Shown here: positions 61,168 through 64,000 of the stretch, piece by piece
Layout: each line of letters begins with the position of its first letter
How positions within the stretch are numbered: position 1 is the stretch's first letter
Assembly: GCF_933775445.1 (NCBI RefSeq)
Contig: NC_065872.1
Coordinates: 248,001-312,000, forward strand
Origin: Argentina anserina
Taxonomy: Eukaryota; Streptophyta; Magnoliopsida; Rosales; Rosaceae
Reading direction: 5' to 3'
DNA: 64,000 nucleotides
Position numbers and translations under genes: made by a program
Notes under the pieces: model-generated
What the model was told of the DNA's origin: nothing
Seen by the model: the letters and a program-made list of their open reading frames with translations, nothing else
Databases searched by the model: none

Positions 61168-61958
61168 CGGCATTATATGAGTTATTGTGGTGTGTCTTCC
61201 TACAATAGGAGATTAGTACGAGTTGCATTCGTCCCTGTTTTTTTTTTCTTCCCTTTTTGTCTGTAAGAAACCCTCTATTTCTCAACATGATATATTGAGG
61301 CCTTATCGCCGATGAGATTTGCTTCCGTTGATAGAGTACTTGGATTTATTTATCTCATTCAGTTGTACAACAAGTTATAAAAGCCTTTTGTGAGAGAACG
61401 AATTCATGTCAACTCTCGAGTTTTCAGAATGAAGCTATATGATTTTGCTATCTTCAAACCCAGCTGCGGGCCAGCAATCCAAGGATTATGCTGTTTAGTT
61501 AGTTTGAGGGTCCGACTAATGTGTTTGTAAAGATAAATCTCCTCTTTGTTTTTTTTTTCATCTATTTGTTGGATGCTCTCCTGACGGAAGCTTCACCTTA
61601 AATGGCGCTTGGGATAATGAAACTAAAACTGGCCTATAAGTCATCCTGGTGAGGGATTAAATGAAACAAGAATACAACTAGTAGATGTTATTGATTTTGA
61701 AGCTTATGGATTATTTCAAGAAAAGCTGATCCCAGCAGTACTTAATTCGACAAGAAAATAAATAGAAAGCTTTCAGATACAAACACATTATCAGTTTACC
61801 ACTGTTCTAGACTTCCAGTTGAATCAAATAGCGTCAATACCTTCCACTTTTGGATGGAACATATTTACAGGAAGATTTAAATTTGATCACCAAACAAATG
61901 GAACGTGAAAAAAAAAACACACTAATGACAACCAAAATGAAAAGAAATATTTGATTCC
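61168..61958. other. Convergent 3' spacer, FAM133-like and MAPK genes
   Basis: 3' untranslated sequences of both genes; nothing else was recognised. Confidence 0.5.

Positions 61959-64000
<2,042 letters not shown>

Overview
The window is nuclear DNA of a eudicot plant. It has spliced genes with GT-AG introns, plant-specific families (UGT74, BT4-type BTB/TAZ, group I formin, MPK6-type MAP kinase) and dense LTR retrotransposons. Rosaceae is only a guess. All exon models were built by eye from splice signals and protein continuity; nothing was searched against a database.

Layout. 0-5.4 kb: a UGT74 tandem pair on the minus strand, one broken copy (153-1274) and one intact two-exon gene (3582-5044), separated by a solo LTR (2030-2924). 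5.4-14.8 kb: a decayed Ty1/copia element with two solo LTRs nested in it, each with a perfect 5-bp target-site duplication (TSD). 15.9-21.2 kb: a 1.33-kb direct repeat flanking eight middle exons of a LETM1 gene. 21.2-25.2 kb: an inverted-motif cluster, another solo LTR and anonymous DNA. 25.3-29.8 kb: a BTB/TAZ (BT4-like) gene. 30.3-31.8 kb: LSM6 on the minus strand. 31.8-36.4 kb: a young non-autonomous LTR retrotransposon that is almost entirely one 1,404-codon ORF with two WW domains. 36.65-39.1 kb: an ACOT9-like acyl-CoA thioesterase with an in-frame TAG. 39.6-43.3 kb: a membrane-anchored group I formin on the minus strand. 44.6-57.5 kb: an intact, very young 12.8-kb Athila-like Ty3/gypsy element. 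59.4-61.2 kb: a FAM133-like basic/Ser-rich gene. 62-63.7 kb: the last three exons of an MPK6-like MAP kinase, whose 5' end lies outside the window.

The host genes have unrelated housekeeping or signalling roles and do not form a pathway. The main theme is how retrotransposons rebuilt the locus. A copia element was invaded by two other LTR elements that recombined to solo LTRs. One of these belongs to the same family as the intact 12.8-kb element. The WW-domain element landed in what appears to have been a compact divergent promoter between LSM6 and the thioesterase.

The best candidate for something undescribed is the WW-domain element at 31805-36440. It has 245-bp LTRs with one mismatch, TSD CCACT, a variant iMet primer site, a strong polypurine tract, and one ORF that starts in the 5' LTR, reads through the primer site and stops inside the 3' LTR. 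I see no protease, reverse transcriptase, RNase H or integrase motif in it.
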